Positions 25,558-35,847 of a stretch of DNA of 64,000 nucleotides are shown piece by piece (the first letter of the stretch is position 1; each line of letters starts with the position of its first letter). Source of the stretch: Mycolicibacterium celeriflavum. Lineage in GTDB: Bacteria > Actinomycetota > Actinomycetes > Mycobacteriales > Mycobacteriaceae. The notes under the pieces were generated by a model. The model was given only the letters and a program-made list of their open reading frames with translations. It did not search any database and was not told the origin of the DNA. Made by a program: the position numbers and the translations under genes. The stretch covers positions 2,790,001 through 2,854,000 of the forward strand of contig NZ_AP022591.1 of NCBI RefSeq assembly GCF_010731795.1, given 5' to 3'.

Positions 25558-25571
25558 TTGACACGTGTCAA
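25558..25571 (-). promoter_or_regulatory. Palindromic operator-like site before aldehyde dehydrogenase
   Basis: TTGACACGTGTCAA is a perfect 14-bp palindrome. Read toward the aldehyde dehydrogenase its first six bases are a consensus -35 (TTGACA), so a regulator bound here would block polymerase. No good -10 with a 17-base gap is obvious. It lies between the dehydrogenase and the DinB gene, which is also on the minus strand. Confidence 0.5.
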
Positions 25572-25583
25572 GCCGGCAGCGGA

Positions 25584-26099
25584 TCAGGTGATGCCCCGGA
25601 TGTACGCCGCCTGGCCGAGGTGCTGCGCGCCGTCATCGACGATGCTCACCAGGCGCACGCTGGCGGTTACCGGTGGTTTCCACCGATCGTCGACGATGCG
25701 GCTCAACTCGTCGACCGTGACCGACGCGATGTATTCGAGCGTCGCCTTGTGTACGGCGTGCGAGTACCCGGCGAGCAGATCCGCCGACACGCGGACCCGG
25801 CCCACTTCTTCGGGGCTGTGCCCGTAACCCATGTCGTCACGGGGCAGGTCGAGACCGAATCGGTCGACCCAGCCGTCGCGCAACCACACCTGCTCGGTAT
25901 TCGCGATGTCGCTGATCTGGACGTCCTGTTGCCTGGCGCTGTGCCAGATCAGCCACGCGATGCTGTTGGCCGTCGAGGTGGGCCGGAAGAACGCGGCCTC
26001 GTCGGTCAGTCCGTCGGTGAGGTTCTCGACATGTTCGATGAGCCGCGTGAACGAGTCGCGCAGAAGTTCACGGACCGCCGCCACGTCTGAGTCAGCCAT
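25584..26099 (-). CDS. DinB/DUF664-family protein, copy 1
   Basis: A 171-residue four-helix-bundle protein of the DinB/YfiT superfamily. The helix WLIWHSARQQDVQI carries one His, and AQHLGQAAYIRGI at the C-terminus carries another; a metal site formed by His residues is usual in this family. Relatives include mycothiol- or bacillithiol-dependent transferases, but most are uncharacterised. It lies just downstream of the glyoxalase-like gene on the same strand, 17 bases apart. Confidence 0.82.
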   Translation of the reverse strand: MADSDVAAVRELLRDSFTRLIEHVENLTDGLTDEAAFFRPTSTANSIAWLIWHSARQQDVQISDIANTEQVWLRDGWVDRFGLDLPRDDMGYGHSPEEVGRVRVSADLLAGYSHAVHKATLEYIASVTVDELSRIVDDRWKPPVTASVRLVSIVDDGAQHLGQAAYIRGIT

Positions 26100-26116
26100 G
26101 ACCTCGACCGTATACG

Positions 26117-26506
26117 TCAGCCCTGCGGTCGCGCGCCGTGAAAGACCGCCTCGATGTTGTTGCCGTCCGGATCACGCACGAAGGCGCCGTAGTAGCCGGG
26201 GTGGTATTCCGGCCACAACCTCGGAGCGTGCAACGACTCGGCGCCGGCCGCCAGCGCGGCGTCGTAGAAGGCCTGCACCGCGTCGGTGTCGGCGGCCTGG
26301 AACGCGAAGTGCACCTCCCGGTTGGGACCCGCCGCATCACCGGCGCTCATGTCGGCGATCCAGAAGTCGGGTTTGCCGTCCCTGCCGTAACCGATGGCGA
26401 CCTGATAGTCCAGCTGGCGGGTGAAGCCGAGCACGCCCAGGACGTTGTCGTAGAACGCCTTCGATCTCTCCCAGTCCGCGCAGTTGATTCCGAAGTGATC
26501 GATCAT
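26117..26506 (-). CDS. VOC-family (glyoxalase/dioxygenase-like) protein
   Basis: A 129-residue single VOC unit with paired beta-alpha-beta-beta-beta modules. MIDHFGINCADWERSKAFYDN is the typical start with a metal-ligand His, NREVHFAFQAAD gives the second, and AFVRDPDGNNIEAVFHG the third with a Glu. The frame extends upstream, but the conserved start and its spacing favour this ATG. Substrate unknown. It may be co-transcribed with the DinB gene and is divergent from the amidohydrolase, 22 bases away. Confidence 0.87.
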   Translation of the reverse strand: MIDHFGINCADWERSKAFYDNVLGVLGFTRQLDYQVAIGYGRDGKPDFWIADMSAGDAAGPNREVHFAFQAADTDAVQAFYDAALAAGAESLHAPRLWPEYHPGYYGAFVRDPDGNNIEAVFHGARPQG

Positions 26507-26528
26507 CTGCTCATCGTAGATTCGACGT

Positions 26529-28271
26529 ATGACATATGAACTCGTCATTCGCGGTGGCACCATCGTCGACGGCCTCGGCGGCGAACCGTACGTCGGCGAT
26601 GTCGCGGTCTCCGACGGCGTGATAGCGGCGGTCGGCGCCGACGGCGTTCCGGTGGGCAGCGGCGCCCGCGAGATCGACGCGACGGGGCTGCTCGTCACCC
26701 CGGGTTTCGTCGACCTGCACACCCACTACGACGGCCAGGCGATCTGGTCGGACCGGCTGAACCCGTCGTCGGCACACGGTGTCACGACCGCGGTGATGGG
26801 CAACTGCGGGGTCGGCTTCGCCCCGTGCCGTGCCGAGGATCACGACGTGCTCGTCGACGTGATGGCCGGCGTCGAGGACATTCCGGGCGTGGTGATGGTC
26901 GACGGGTTGCCGTGGGACTGGGAGACGTTCCCCGAATACCTCGACGCGCTGGACGCGCGGCGCCGGGATATCGACGTGGCCGCGTATCTGCCGCACTCGC
27001 CGCTTCGCGTGTACGTGATGGGCCGTCGCGGCGCCGACCGCGAACCCGCCACGCCCCAGGATCTCGCCCGGATGAGGGCGCTGGCCAAGGAGGCGGTCGA
27101 GGTCGGCGCGCTGGGCTTCGCGTCGTCGCGGTTCTCGTTCCACAAGACCGCCAGCGGTGAGCTGATCCCGACCTACGACGCCGCACAGGCCGAGATCGAC
27201 GCGATCGCCGCAGGTGTGGCCGAGGGCGGTGGCGGGCTGATCCAATTCGTGCCCGACATCGCCGCCGGCGGTTACGCAGGAGTGCTGCAGTCGGTGTTCG
27301 AGGCCGCGCAAGACCACGGGTTGCCGGTGACGTTCACGCTGGCGACGGGCAACTCCGGCGATCCGATCTGGCCCGACGCGATCACGATGGTCGAGAAGTT
27401 CAACTCCGTCGCCGCCCCGGATTCGGCCATCACCGCTCAGATGTTCCCGCGCCCAATCGGTTTGGTGATCGGCTTGGAGCTGACCGGGAATCCGTTCGTG
27501 TTCTACCCGAGCTATCAGGAGATCGCGGACCTTCCGCTGGCCGAGCGCGTCGCCGAGATGCGCAAGCCGGAGGTGCGCGCCCGCATCCTCGCCGACAAGC
27601 CCGCCGAGGGCGGACATCCGCTGCTGTACCTGGCGCAGGCGTGGAACTGGATCTTCCCGCTGACCGACAACCCGAACTACGAGCCCGATCCGGCGACGTC
27701 GATCGCGGCGCGGGCCGCCGCCCGCGGCATCACGCCGATGGAGGAGGCCTACGACCGCCTGCTCGATGACGACGGTCACGCCATGCTGCTGGTGGCGATG
27801 GCCAACTTCGAGAACAACTCGCTCGACACCGTCGGCGAACTGATGCGCCGCGACGACGTCGTGCTGGGCCTCGGCGACGGCGGTGCCCACTACGGAATGA
27901 TCTGCGACGCAAGCTATCCGACGTTCGTGCTTGCGCACTGGGCGCGGGACCGCGCGGAGAGCAGGCTCGGGGTTGCCGAGGCGGTCCGCGAGTTGACATC
28001 GGTGCCGGCCCGGGTGGCCGGCCTGGCCGACCGCGGCCGAGTAGCGGTGGGCTACAAGGCCGATCTCAACGTGATCGACGCCGCCGCGTTGCGCCTGCAC
28101 CGGCCGACCATCACCAACGATCTGCCCGCCGGCGGCCGGCGCCTGGACCAGAGCGCCGACGGCTATGTCGCCACGGTCGTGTCCGGCAAGATCATCGCCG
28201 AGAACGGGGTGCCCACCGCCGCCCGTCCCGGCAGGTTGATCCGCGGCCGCCAACCGGCGCCCGCCGCATGA
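26529..28271 (+). CDS. D-aminoacylase-like amidohydrolase
   Basis: A 580-residue metal-dependent amidohydrolase of the N-acyl-D-amino-acid deacylase (AAD) group. The metal motif DLHTHYDGQ is near residue 62, with GVTTAVMGNCGVGFAPCR after it; late motifs are LGDGGAHYGMICDASYPT and GRVAVGYKADLNVID. It probably hydrolyses an amide bond of an N-acylated or cyclic substrate in the cytosol. Its stop overlaps the start of the next gene (ATGA), so the two act in one pathway, perhaps catabolism of an amide-containing compound. Confidence 0.88.
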   Translation: MTYELVIRGGTIVDGLGGEPYVGDVAVSDGVIAAVGADGVPVGSGAREIDATGLLVTPGFVDLHTHYDGQAIWSDRLNPSSAHGVTTAVMGNCGVGFAPCRAEDHDVLVDVMAGVEDIPGVVMVDGLPWDWETFPEYLDALDARRRDIDVAAYLPHSPLRVYVMGRRGADREPATPQDLARMRALAKEAVEVGALGFASSRFSFHKTASGELIPTYDAAQAEIDAIAAGVAEGGGGLIQFVPDIAAGGYAGVLQSVFEAAQDHGLPVTFTLATGNSGDPIWPDAITMVEKFNSVAAPDSAITAQMFPRPIGLVIGLELTGNPFVFYPSYQEIADLPLAERVAEMRKPEVRARILADKPAEGGHPLLYLAQAWNWIFPLTDNPNYEPDPATSIAARAAARGITPMEEAYDRLLDDDGHAMLLVAMANFENNSLDTVGELMRRDDVVLGLGDGGAHYGMICDASYPTFVLAHWARDRAESRLGVAEAVRELTSVPARVAGLADRGRVAVGYKADLNVIDAAALRLHRPTITNDLPAGGRRLDQSADGYVATVVSGKIIAENGVPTAARPGRLIRGRQPAPAA

Positions 28272-28822
28272 CGCGTGTCGCCCCGCTGCCTCCACCGTGG
28301 AGCGAGCAGGACGCCGCCGGCATCAACGGGTGGGGCCATCCGGACCGCACCTACGAGCCGCTGCTGCTGGTCCGGTGCCTTCAGCGTCACCCGAATCTCG
28401 CTGCGCGGCTACGGAAACTCGGCGAGTCGCTCTACGTCGACGCGCGTGTGCCGCCGCGGGTGCGCACGATCGCGATCCTGCGGATCTGTGCGCTGCTGCG
28501 CTCCGAGTACGAGTGGGGTGGCCAGGCCGCGTTCTGGGGCCCGATCGCCGGTGTCAGCAACGACGAATGCGATGCACTGGTCACCGGCTCCGATCCGGGT
28601 TGGGGTGCGTTCGACAGGGTGCTGATCGCCGCGGTCGACGAGCTGGAGCACACCGGCTCGTGGTCGGACGACACGTGGAATGCGTTGGGCGACAAACTCG
28701 ATGACGAGCAGCGGATGGAGTTGCTGGTCGCGGTCGGCTGGTATCGCACCATCTGCACCCTGTGCAACGGCATGGCGCTGCCGGTCGAGGGTTGGATGCG
28801 GCGCTGGCCGCCGCGCACGTGA
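28268..28822 (+). CDS. Carboxymuconolactone decarboxylase-family protein
   Basis: A 184-residue all-helical protein. RTIAILRICALLRSEYEWGGQAAFWG corresponds to the conserved central helix pair of the AhpD/CMD fold, but it lacks the CxxC redox motif of AhpD and has WGGQ where many members have a His pair. A decarboxylase or lactone-acting role is therefore guesswork. It is translationally coupled to the amidohydrolase. Confidence 0.78.
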   Translation: MTRVAPLPPPWSEQDAAGINGWGHPDRTYEPLLLVRCLQRHPNLAARLRKLGESLYVDARVPPRVRTIAILRICALLRSEYEWGGQAAFWGPIAGVSNDECDALVTGSDPGWGAFDRVLIAAVDELEHTGSWSDDTWNALGDKLDDEQRMELLVAVGWYRTICTLCNGMALPVEGWMRRWPPRT

Positions 28823-28836
28823 GGAGCGAAAGTACG

Positions 28837-29661
28837 TCAGCTTGAAACGCGGTCGCGCCGCAGCGCCGGATGCTGACCGGCGAGCACCTTGAGCAGCACC
28901 GGCCGCGGAAGCAGTTGCAGCAGACGGGTGCTGAGCCGATTGGGCAGCCCCGCGATCACCGTGCCCTTGTCGTGCTCGAGCGCCTCGACGCCGACGCGGG
29001 CGACGTCGCGCGACGGCATCCACATGAACTTCGGGAACGCCGCGGCGAACTTGCGCTCGTCCATCCCGGCGGACTGCAGGAACTCGGTGCGTACGGGTCC
29101 GGGCGCTAGCATCGCGACCGTGACCCCGGTGTTCGCGAGTTCGGCGCGCACCCCTTCGGTGTAAGCCTTCACGAACGCCTTGGTGCCCGCGTAGCCGGAC
29201 TGCCCGGGGAACGGGTGAAAGCCCGCGGTGGAACCGACGTTGAGGATCGCGCCCCGGCCGCGCGGCACCATCTGCTGTACCGCGCGGGTAGTCAGGTCGA
29301 TGACGGCCTCGACGTTGACGCGGACCTGGGCTATCTCGTCGGTCACGTCGGATTTCACTATCCAACCGAGCGTGCCGATGCCCGCGTTGTTGACGAGGAT
29401 GTCGACCGTCAGCCCGCGGGCCTCGATCTCGTCGAACAGGCGGGCGCGGGCGTCGGGGTCGGCGACATCGCGCGCGACGATCTCGGTGCGCACGGACTTG
29501 CCGAGTTCGGCGGCCAGGTCGCGCAGCCGGTCCTCGCGGCGCGCGACCAGCGTGACACCGTGGCCGCGGGCGGCCAGCTCGCGGGCGATGTCCGCGCCGA
29601 TGCCCGAGGAGGCTCCGGTGACGACGGCGGTGGTGGTCGGCGAAGGCTGCGGCAATGGCAT
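28837..29661 (-). CDS. SDR-family oxidoreductase (DltE/YqjQ-like)
   Basis: A 274-residue short-chain dehydrogenase. Cofactor loop TGASSGIG is near residue 16, VARREDR indicates NADP(H) preference, NNAGIG and the catalytic SGYAGTKAFVKAYTEGVRAE follow, then APGPVRTEF. The C-terminal part (LLQLLPRPVLLKVLAGQHPALRR) is a membrane-associating tail often seen in mycobacterial SDRs of this type. The ATG start was chosen over a long upstream extension that has no SDR content. It converges on the preceding gene with a 14-base gap. Confidence 0.87.
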   Translation of the reverse strand: MPLPQPSPTTTAVVTGASSGIGADIARELAARGHGVTLVARREDRLRDLAAELGKSVRTEIVARDVADPDARARLFDEIEARGLTVDILVNNAGIGTLGWIVKSDVTDEIAQVRVNVEAVIDLTTRAVQQMVPRGRGAILNVGSTAGFHPFPGQSGYAGTKAFVKAYTEGVRAELANTGVTVAMLAPGPVRTEFLQSAGMDERKFAAAFPKFMWMPSRDVARVGVEALEHDKGTVIAGLPNRLSTRLLQLLPRPVLLKVLAGQHPALRRDRVSS

Positions 29662-29703
29662 ACATGAACCTAACGCTCGGCCGTGCCGACGTATTCTCGG
29701 CCC

Positions 29704-30444
29704 ATGAGCGTGAAGGTGGATCTCGATCGATTGGCCGACGTGCTGGGCGACTTCGCGTTCGCCTACCTGATCTCGGTCGGCGACGACTACCGCGCGCACA
29801 CCGTCTTCGTCGAGCCAGTCTTCCGCGACGGGCGCCTCGACGTCGGCACGGTCGGCAGGCACACCCGCGAGAACACCGAACGGCACGGCGACGTCACCGT
29901 CGTCTGGCCGCCGCGCGAGGCCGGCGGGTACTCGCTGATCGTCGACGGTCACGCGCAAGCGTCCGACGAGACGCTGACGATCGAGCCGACCCGCGCGGTG
30001 CTGCACCGCAAGGCCACTGCGGAGTCGCCGTCGACCAGCCCCGACTGTCTGCACGACTGTGTGCCGCTAAACGAGGCGTCGCCGGGCGGCGTGCGCACCA
30101 CGCGCGTGATCGCCGACCTTCGAGTGGCCGACATCGAGGCGGCCAACAGCTTCTACGTCGACTTCCTGGGGTTGAGCACCGAAGACTTCAACCTGGGTTG
30201 GGTGGCCCGCTACACCTCACCGGACACCGGAGCCAACGTCCAGTTGGTCACCCGCGATGCCACCGCCCCGGAGGACCCCGTGGTGTCGGTCTGCGTCGAC
30301 GACATCCGAGCGGCATACGCAGAGGCACAACAGCGCGGCTACGAGATCGTGCATCCGCTGACGAAGGAGGCGTGGGGGGTGCAGCGCTTCTTCGTACGAG
30401 CGCCGGACGGCAACGTCCTCAACATCGTCGACCACCGGGACTGA
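29704..30444 (+). CDS. PNPOx-like domain fused to VOC domain
   Basis: A 246-residue protein with two parts. Residues 1-128 resemble a pyridoxamine-phosphate-oxidase-like split-barrel protein (DFAFAYLISVGDDYRAHTVF, later TVVWPP and DGHAQ, ending DCLHDCVPL). Residues 130-246 form a complete VOC unit beginning RTTRVIADLRVADIEAANSF and ending FFVRAPDGNVLNIVDHRD. The frame is continuous with no stop between, and a GTG sits exactly at the domain boundary. It may be a real fusion or two genes joined by loss of a stop. The ATG at 29704 fits the PNPOx start. Confidence 0.8.
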   Translation: MSVKVDLDRLADVLGDFAFAYLISVGDDYRAHTVFVEPVFRDGRLDVGTVGRHTRENTERHGDVTVVWPPREAGGYSLIVDGHAQASDETLTIEPTRAVLHRKATAESPSTSPDCLHDCVPLNEASPGGVRTTRVIADLRVADIEAANSFYVDFLGLSTEDFNLGWVARYTSPDTGANVQLVTRDATAPEDPVVSVCVDDIRAAYAEAQQRGYEIVHPLTKEAWGVQRFFVRAPDGNVLNIVDHRD

Positions 30445-30449
30445 CAGCC

Positions 30450-30956
30450 TCAAACGCCCGTAGCGCCGTCGATGCGCTCCCGGATGAGATCGGCCTGCCC
30501 GCAGTGGCGGGCGTACTCGCCGATCATGTGGAGGTAGATCCACCGCAGGCTGACTTCGCCGCCCTTGAATTCAGAGGTGTCGGTCAGGTCGCGGGTGGCG
30601 CAGTTCGCGCGAGCCTGCGTGATCTCGTTTCGCCAATTAGCCTGCGCCGCAGCAAAAGTCGACTGCTCGGACAAGTCGAACCCGCCGTCGTGACCGGATG
30701 CGCGAACTGTCGAGCCGTAGATCGGCGGGGCGTCTTCACCGGCCAGCACGCGGCGGAACCAGTTGCGCTCCACCTCGGCCATGTGCTGGACCAGTCCGAG
30801 CAGGGTCAGCGGCGACGGTTCGACGCTGGCGGTGCTCAGTTCGACGTCGTCCATCCCCTCGCACTTCATGGCCAGCGTCGCGCGGTAGAAGTCGAGCCAC
30901 GCTTCCAGCGTCGTGCGTTCGTCGGCGTTCAACGGTGGCATCGCCCGTTCAGTCAC
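30450..30956 (-). CDS. DinB/DUF664-family protein, copy 2
   Basis: A 168-residue DinB-superfamily protein. MPPLNADERTTLEAWLDFYR, LLGLVQHMAEVERNWFRRVL and WIYLHMIGEYARHCGQADLIRERIDG give the three family helices with metal-site His residues. The C-terminal HMIGEYARHCGQADLIRE motif is typical of mycothiol-related DUF664 proteins. I chose the GTG that reads VTERAMPP; the ATG five codons later is also possible. It converges on the fusion gene with a 5-base gap. Confidence 0.82.
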   Translation of the reverse strand: MTERAMPPLNADERTTLEAWLDFYRATLAMKCEGMDDVELSTASVEPSPLTLLGLVQHMAEVERNWFRRVLAGEDAPPIYGSTVRASGHDGGFDLSEQSTFAAAQANWRNEITQARANCATRDLTDTSEFKGGEVSLRWIYLHMIGEYARHCGQADLIRERIDGATGV

Positions 30957-31060
30957 AGTCGCGATACTGCCAGCCCCGCTCGGCACGTCGAATGTGAATC
31001 TGGCGACGCTCGGCCCGAGAAAAGCGTCGCTCAATGCACAATCGCGGAGCTCGAGACACG

Positions 31061-31092
31061 AAAAAGCCCGGCCTGCCGAAGCAGACCGGGCT
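31061..31092 (-). terminator. Rho-independent terminator of groEL2
   Basis: On the minus strand a 12-bp stem (AGCCCGGTCTGC with GCAGGCCGGGCT, one G-T pair) closes a TTCG loop and is followed by a T run. It starts 16 bases after the groEL2 stop codon. Such a clear hairpin-plus-T terminator is uncommon in mycobacteria and fits a highly expressed single gene. Confidence 0.88.
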
Positions 31093-31107
31093 CTTCCGTA
31101 ATGGGAC

Positions 31108-32847
<1,740 letters not shown>

Positions 32848-32874
32848 CTAGCACTCACTGGTCGCGAGTGCCAA
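32848..32874 (-). promoter_or_regulatory. CIRCE operator 1 (HrcA)
   Basis: TAGCACTC, nine bases, GAGTGCCA: matches the CIRCE consensus inverted repeat with its fixed 9-base spacer. It is the promoter-proximal of two copies upstream of groEL2 and should mediate HrcA repression relieved by heat. Confidence 0.92.
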
Positions 32875-32882
32875 CTGCATTT

Positions 32883-32909
32883 CTAGCACTCGACCATGGC
32901 GAGTGCAAG
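32883..32909 (-). promoter_or_regulatory. CIRCE operator 2 (HrcA)
   Basis: TAGCACTC, nine bases (GACCATGGC), GAGTGCAA: a second CIRCE copy, 35 bases from the first, centre to centre. Tandem CIRCE elements would allow cooperative HrcA binding. Confidence 0.92.
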
Positions 32910-33006
32910 ATTGTTCGTCGCCGCGTTCACGCCGCTAGCGGCCCGTCCATGCCCGCCGCGACGGAGTTGACGGTCCGCGTTGGCGGGGTGTGGCAGGCTG
33001 ACGCTG

Positions 33007-33516
33007 ATGTCGCTGTGGGATCCCCGGAACGTGCCGCCCTATCCGCCGGCCCGCTACACCGGGGAGGAACCGGAAGTCAGTGCCTGGTTGCGGCGCTCCA
33101 CCGAACCCGCGGACTACGACTCGTTCGGTCTGGTGAAGTACCACTACCTGGCGAACCAACAGGCGACCGACGGCGACTACGGGCTCTACCGCGTGGAGAT
33201 CGCGCCCAACGGCGGCGGCCCCGGACCGCACTTCCACCGTGCCATCTCCGAGGCTTTCTACGTGTTGTCCGGCACGGTCAGGCTCTACGACGGTAGGGAC
33301 TGGATCGACGGGCACCCGAACGACTTCCTCTATGTGCCACCCGGCGGCATCCACGGCTTCCGCAACGAGGCAGACGAGCCGACGTCGCTGCTGATGTTGT
33401 TTGCTCCGGGCGCGCCGCGCGAGGCGTACTTCGAGGGGTTCAGCCAGCTGGGTGACCTCACCGACGAAGAGCGCAGCGAGTGGTTCATCAAGCACGACAA
33501 CTACTTCGTCGAGTGA
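33007..33516 (+). CDS. Cupin-domain protein
   Basis: A 169-residue cupin. Motif 1 is GPGPHFHRAISEAFYVLSGTV (His, His and Glu ligands) and motif 2 DFLYVPPGGIHGFRNEADEP. The N-terminal 45 residues (SLWDPRNVPPYPPARYTGEE) are a Pro/Tyr-rich lead. Probably a metal-binding enzyme or sensor; the substrate is unknown. The ATG start was taken in preference to an upstream extension in the same frame. It is divergent from groEL2 across the CIRCE region. Confidence 0.83.
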   Translation: MSLWDPRNVPPYPPARYTGEEPEVSAWLRRSTEPADYDSFGLVKYHYLANQQATDGDYGLYRVEIAPNGGGPGPHFHRAISEAFYVLSGTVRLYDGRDWIDGHPNDFLYVPPGGIHGFRNEADEPTSLLMLFAPGAPREAYFEGFSQLGDLTDEERSEWFIKHDNYFVE

Positions 33517-33610
33517 CACGCCGCACGACACGCTTTGAAAGGTGCGCGGCCGTAATCCGTTGCGCTAGGCTCTTTCCGATCGCGTTCCGATCAGGAAAAG
33601 GAGTCTTTGG

Positions 33611-35314
33611 GTGCGGGCAGAAGCAGCGCCCGACACCCAGGCTTTGCGAGGCTGGCAGCGTCGGGCATTGGTGCGGTATCTTGGCGCCAAACCGCGCGAT
33701 TTCCTTGCCGTGGCGACTCCGGGCGCGGGCAAGACGGCGTTTGCCCTGCGCGTGGCCGGTGAGCTGCTTGCCGACGGCACCGTCGAGCAAATCACCGTCG
33801 TCGTGCCGACCGAACACCTCAAGACCCAGTGGGCGCTGGCCGCCGCCAGGCTCGGCCTCTCGCTGGACCCGAAGTTCTCCAACAGCGCCTCGCACACCTC
33901 CTCGGAGTACCACGGGGTCGTCGTCACCTACGCCCAGGTCGCCAGCCACCCGACCCGGCATCGGGTGCGTACCGAGAACTACCGCACGCTCGTCGTCTTC
34001 GACGAGATCCACCACGGCGGCGACGCGAAGAGCTGGGGCGAGGCGATGCGCGAGGCGTACGGCGACGCCACCCGCCGGCTGTCGCTGACCGGCACCCCGT
34101 TCCGCAGCGACGACAGCCCGATCCCGTTCGTCACCTACGAACCCGACGGCCCGGGCTCTGGGGGGGTACTGCGCTCACGCGCCGACCACATCTACGGCTA
34201 CTCCGACGCATTGGCCGACGGGGTGGTGCGACCGGTGGTGTTCCTGGCCTACTCCGGCGAGGCGCGCTGGCGCACCAGCGCGGGTGAAGAGTATTCCGCG
34301 CGCCTCGGTGAACCGCTGAACGCCGAGCAGACCGCACGCGCGTGGCGCACCGTGCTCGATCCGAACGGCGAATGGATCCCCGCGGTGTTGCAGGCCGCCG
34401 ACAAGCGCCTCACCCAGAAACGACAGCATGTTCCGGACGTAGGGGCGATGGTGATCGCGTCGGACCAGAAGGCCGCACGCGCCTACGCCAAGGTGCTCAC
34501 CACGCTGACCGGGGAACCGCCCACGCTCGTGCTCTCCGACGATCCGGGGTCCTCGGACCGCATCGCCCAGTACGCGGCGGGCAGCAGCCGCTGGCTGGTC
34601 GCGGTGCGCATGGTCTCCGAGGGTGTCGACGTGCCGCGGTTGGCCGTCGGCGTGTACGCGACCAGCGCGTCGACCCCGCTGTTCTTCGCCCAGGCGATCG
34701 GCCGCTTCGTCCGGTCCCGTCGTCCCGGCGAGACCGCGAGCATCTTCCTGCCGTCGGTGCCCGCGCTGCTCGACCTGGCCAGCGAGATGGAGGCACAGCG
34801 CGACCACGTGCTGGGCAGGCCGCACCGCGAGTCGCAGGGCGAGTGGGACGACGCGGCCCTCGAGGAGGCCAACAAGAAGAGGGACGAAGCCGGCGAGCTC
34901 GACAACGGGTTCGAGATGCTGGGCGCCGACGCCGAACTCGATCAGGTCATCTTCGACGGCTCCTCATTCGGCACCGCGACGCCTGCGGGCAGCGAGCAGG
35001 AGGCCGACTACCTCGGCATCCCCGGCCTTCTCGACGCGGACCAGATGCGGGATCTGTTGCGCCGCAGGCAGGAAGAGCAGCTGACCCGCCAGACCGCCTC
35101 GGGCGAGGTGCCCCGGGTGTCCACCCACGGCCAGCTCCGCGAACTTCGCAAGGAGCTCAACACGCTGGTGTCCATCGCGCACCACCGCACCGGCAAGCCA
35201 CACGGCTGGATCCACAAGGAGCTGCGCCGGATCTGCGGCGGGCCGGCCGTCGCCGCGGCCACGACGGATCAGTTGCGGGCCCGCATCGAGGCGGTGCGCA
35301 GCCTGCAGGCTTAG
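33611..35314 (+). CDS. SF2 DEAD/DEAH-box helicase
   Basis: A 567-residue superfamily 2 helicase of the restriction-type/RAD25-like branch. Motif I is ATPGAGKTAFAL (near residue 36), motif II VVFDEIHHGGD (DEIH), motif III LSLTGTPFRS, and in the second RecA lobe VRMVSEGVDVPRLAVG and motif VI QAIGRFVRSRR. The C-terminal 170 residues are charged (EEANKKRDEAGE) and could bind nucleic acid or a partner. The GTG start has AGGAG at good spacing. It is probably a DNA or RNA translocase in repair or processing; no neighbour narrows this. Its stop overlaps the convergent SRPBCC gene. Confidence 0.88.
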   Translation: MRAEAAPDTQALRGWQRRALVRYLGAKPRDFLAVATPGAGKTAFALRVAGELLADGTVEQITVVVPTEHLKTQWALAAARLGLSLDPKFSNSASHTSSEYHGVVVTYAQVASHPTRHRVRTENYRTLVVFDEIHHGGDAKSWGEAMREAYGDATRRLSLTGTPFRSDDSPIPFVTYEPDGPGSGGVLRSRADHIYGYSDALADGVVRPVVFLAYSGEARWRTSAGEEYSARLGEPLNAEQTARAWRTVLDPNGEWIPAVLQAADKRLTQKRQHVPDVGAMVIASDQKAARAYAKVLTTLTGEPPTLVLSDDPGSSDRIAQYAAGSSRWLVAVRMVSEGVDVPRLAVGVYATSASTPLFFAQAIGRFVRSRRPGETASIFLPSVPALLDLASEMEAQRDHVLGRPHRESQGEWDDAALEEANKKRDEAGELDNGFEMLGADAELDQVIFDGSSFGTATPAGSEQEADYLGIPGLLDADQMRDLLRRRQEEQLTRQTASGEVPRVSTHGQLRELRKELNTLVSIAHHRTGKPHGWIHKELRRICGGPAVAAATTDQLRARIEAVRSLQA

Positions 35315-35811
35315 CGGCGCGCCTCGGCCAGGGACGCCAGGTTCTTGAGCGAGTTGTCCAGGTGCGACGGGTCGAACGGTGGAAACGGGATGTCGCGACG
35401 GTACGGCGCCGGAACATTCGACCAGTCATAGGTCAACGTGACCGCCGTGCTGCCCGGGCCCGAGGCCTCTAGGTCGTAGCGCCACACCCAACCGCCGAAT
35501 TCGACTTCCGCGCCGGGCATCATGTTGCCCCGGTCGTCGGGGCCCTGACCGGGTTGCCACGCGATCGCATGCGGCCGGTCGAGGATCTCGATGCGGTTGG
35601 ACATCTCGTAGGCCTTCGCGGGGTGGTTGTCGTGGTACATCGCCATCCGGAAGATCTGACCGGGCTCGGCGAGGGTTTTCCCGTCCAGCGATTCGCGCAC
35701 CCAGCCCGTGCCGTCGATCTCCTGATGTGTCGAGGGGTCGGCCAGCACATCGAAAACGGTCTCGATTCCAGCGTTGACGGTTGTACTCGCCTGTATGCGT
35801 TCTTCAGTCAT
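35311..35811 (-). CDS. SRPBCC/START-like ligand-binding protein
   Basis: A 166-residue protein of the polyketide cyclase/START-like group. IQASTTVNAGIETVFDVLADPSTHQEIDG is the standard first strand and helix, followed by FRMAMYHDNHPAKAYEMSNRIEIL, WRYDLEASGPGSTAVTLTYDW and a C-terminal helix NSLKNLASLAEARR. It has a hydrophobic pocket but no catalytic signature. Its TAA stop shares bases with the convergent helicase TAG stop. Confidence 0.85.
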   Translation of the reverse strand: MTEERIQASTTVNAGIETVFDVLADPSTHQEIDGTGWVRESLDGKTLAEPGQIFRMAMYHDNHPAKAYEMSNRIEILDRPHAIAWQPGQGPDDRGNMMPGAEVEFGGWVWRYDLEASGPGSTAVTLTYDWSNVPAPYRRDIPFPPFDPSHLDNSLKNLASLAEARR

Positions 35812-35847
35812 GTCGGTACTGACTGCCCCGGCCGCGAGAACTCATCG

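Noticed and set aside
26507..26722. Longer N-terminus for the VOC protein
   Set aside because: The extra residues are Pro/Ser/Thr-rich shadow sequence of the divergent amidohydrolase gene, and the conserved VOC start is at 26506.
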